From Paramecium tetraurelia (Eukaryota; Ciliophora; Oligohymenophorea; Peniculida; Parameciidae), in the NCBI RefSeq assembly GCF_000165425.1, contig NW_001799588.1:190920-254919 (forward strand): a stretch of DNA of 64,000 nt, read 5' to 3'. A program made the position numbers and the translations under genes. The notes under the pieces were generated by a model. That model worked only from the letters and a program-made list of their open reading frames with translations. It was not told where the DNA came from and searched no databases. Below, one piece after another: positions 63,991-64,000 of the stretch (position 1 is the first letter of the stretch; each line of letters starts with the position of its first letter).

Positions 63991-64000
63991 TATGTCATAG

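Overview
The window reads as macronuclear DNA of a Paramecium, probably of the P. aurelia group. It is very AT-rich. Long frames open only if TAA and TAG are glutamine and TGA is the sole stop. Coding is interrupted by tiny introns of about 20-32 bases, nearly all starting GTA and ending TAG or AAG. Paramecium hallmarks are present: a cysteine-rich surface-antigen-like protein and a trichocyst matrix protein. No gene is broken by internal eliminated sequences, so this looks like rearranged somatic DNA. About 43 protein genes lie on both strands; I recognised no tRNA or rRNA. Coordinates come from hand-tracing frames; for most multi-exon genes the exon sum was checked to be a multiple of three.

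Layout. 1-4.2 kb: an edge fragment and a surface-antigen-like gene between gene-poor stretches. 4.2-12.5 kb: plus-strand block (TRIM37-like E3, CCCH/propeller protein, C2-like protein, ARF GTPase, IQCH-like protein). 12.5-17.6 kb: small proteins, MORN protein, ankyrin protein; several frame breaks occur here. 17.9-22 kb: sterol O-acyltransferase-like enzyme, hotdog thioesterase, unknown, trichocyst matrix protein. 22-29.6 kb: coiled-coil proteins, CH_2-domain protein, hybrid histidine kinase, followed by a gene-poor region. 31.2-39.3 kb: unknowns, CDPK, FHA/RING-CH protein, NEK kinase. 39.5-46.8 kb: CIAO3/Nar1, an E3 joining RBR-like and MYCBP2-like cysteine domains, TTLL12, DHHC acyltransferase. 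47-54 kb: ABHD17-like hydrolase, Kelch-phosphatase with an altered metal site, two unknowns. 55-64 kb: PP2C, pseudokinase-like protein, GH31 glucosidase, a Tc1/mariner-type transposase remnant, cytochrome b5 protein, VAMP7-type R-SNARE, NT-C2 protein.

How they fit together. Many genes suit a ciliated, secreting cell: cilium or basal body (IQCH, CH_2, TTLL12, NEK, TRIM37), calcium, phospho- and two-component signalling (CDPK, PP2C, PPKL, hybrid kinase), ubiquitin ligases, secretion and membrane traffic (ARF, VAMP7, DHHC, ABHD17, trichocyst protein), and lipid and sugar metabolism. There is no operon logic, but spacing is extreme: tandem genes 18 bp apart, divergent starts 23 bp apart and convergent ends 10 bp apart. 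I see no single undescribed pathway. The best novelty candidate is the RBR/MYCBP2-like E3 at 40.6-42.7 kb.
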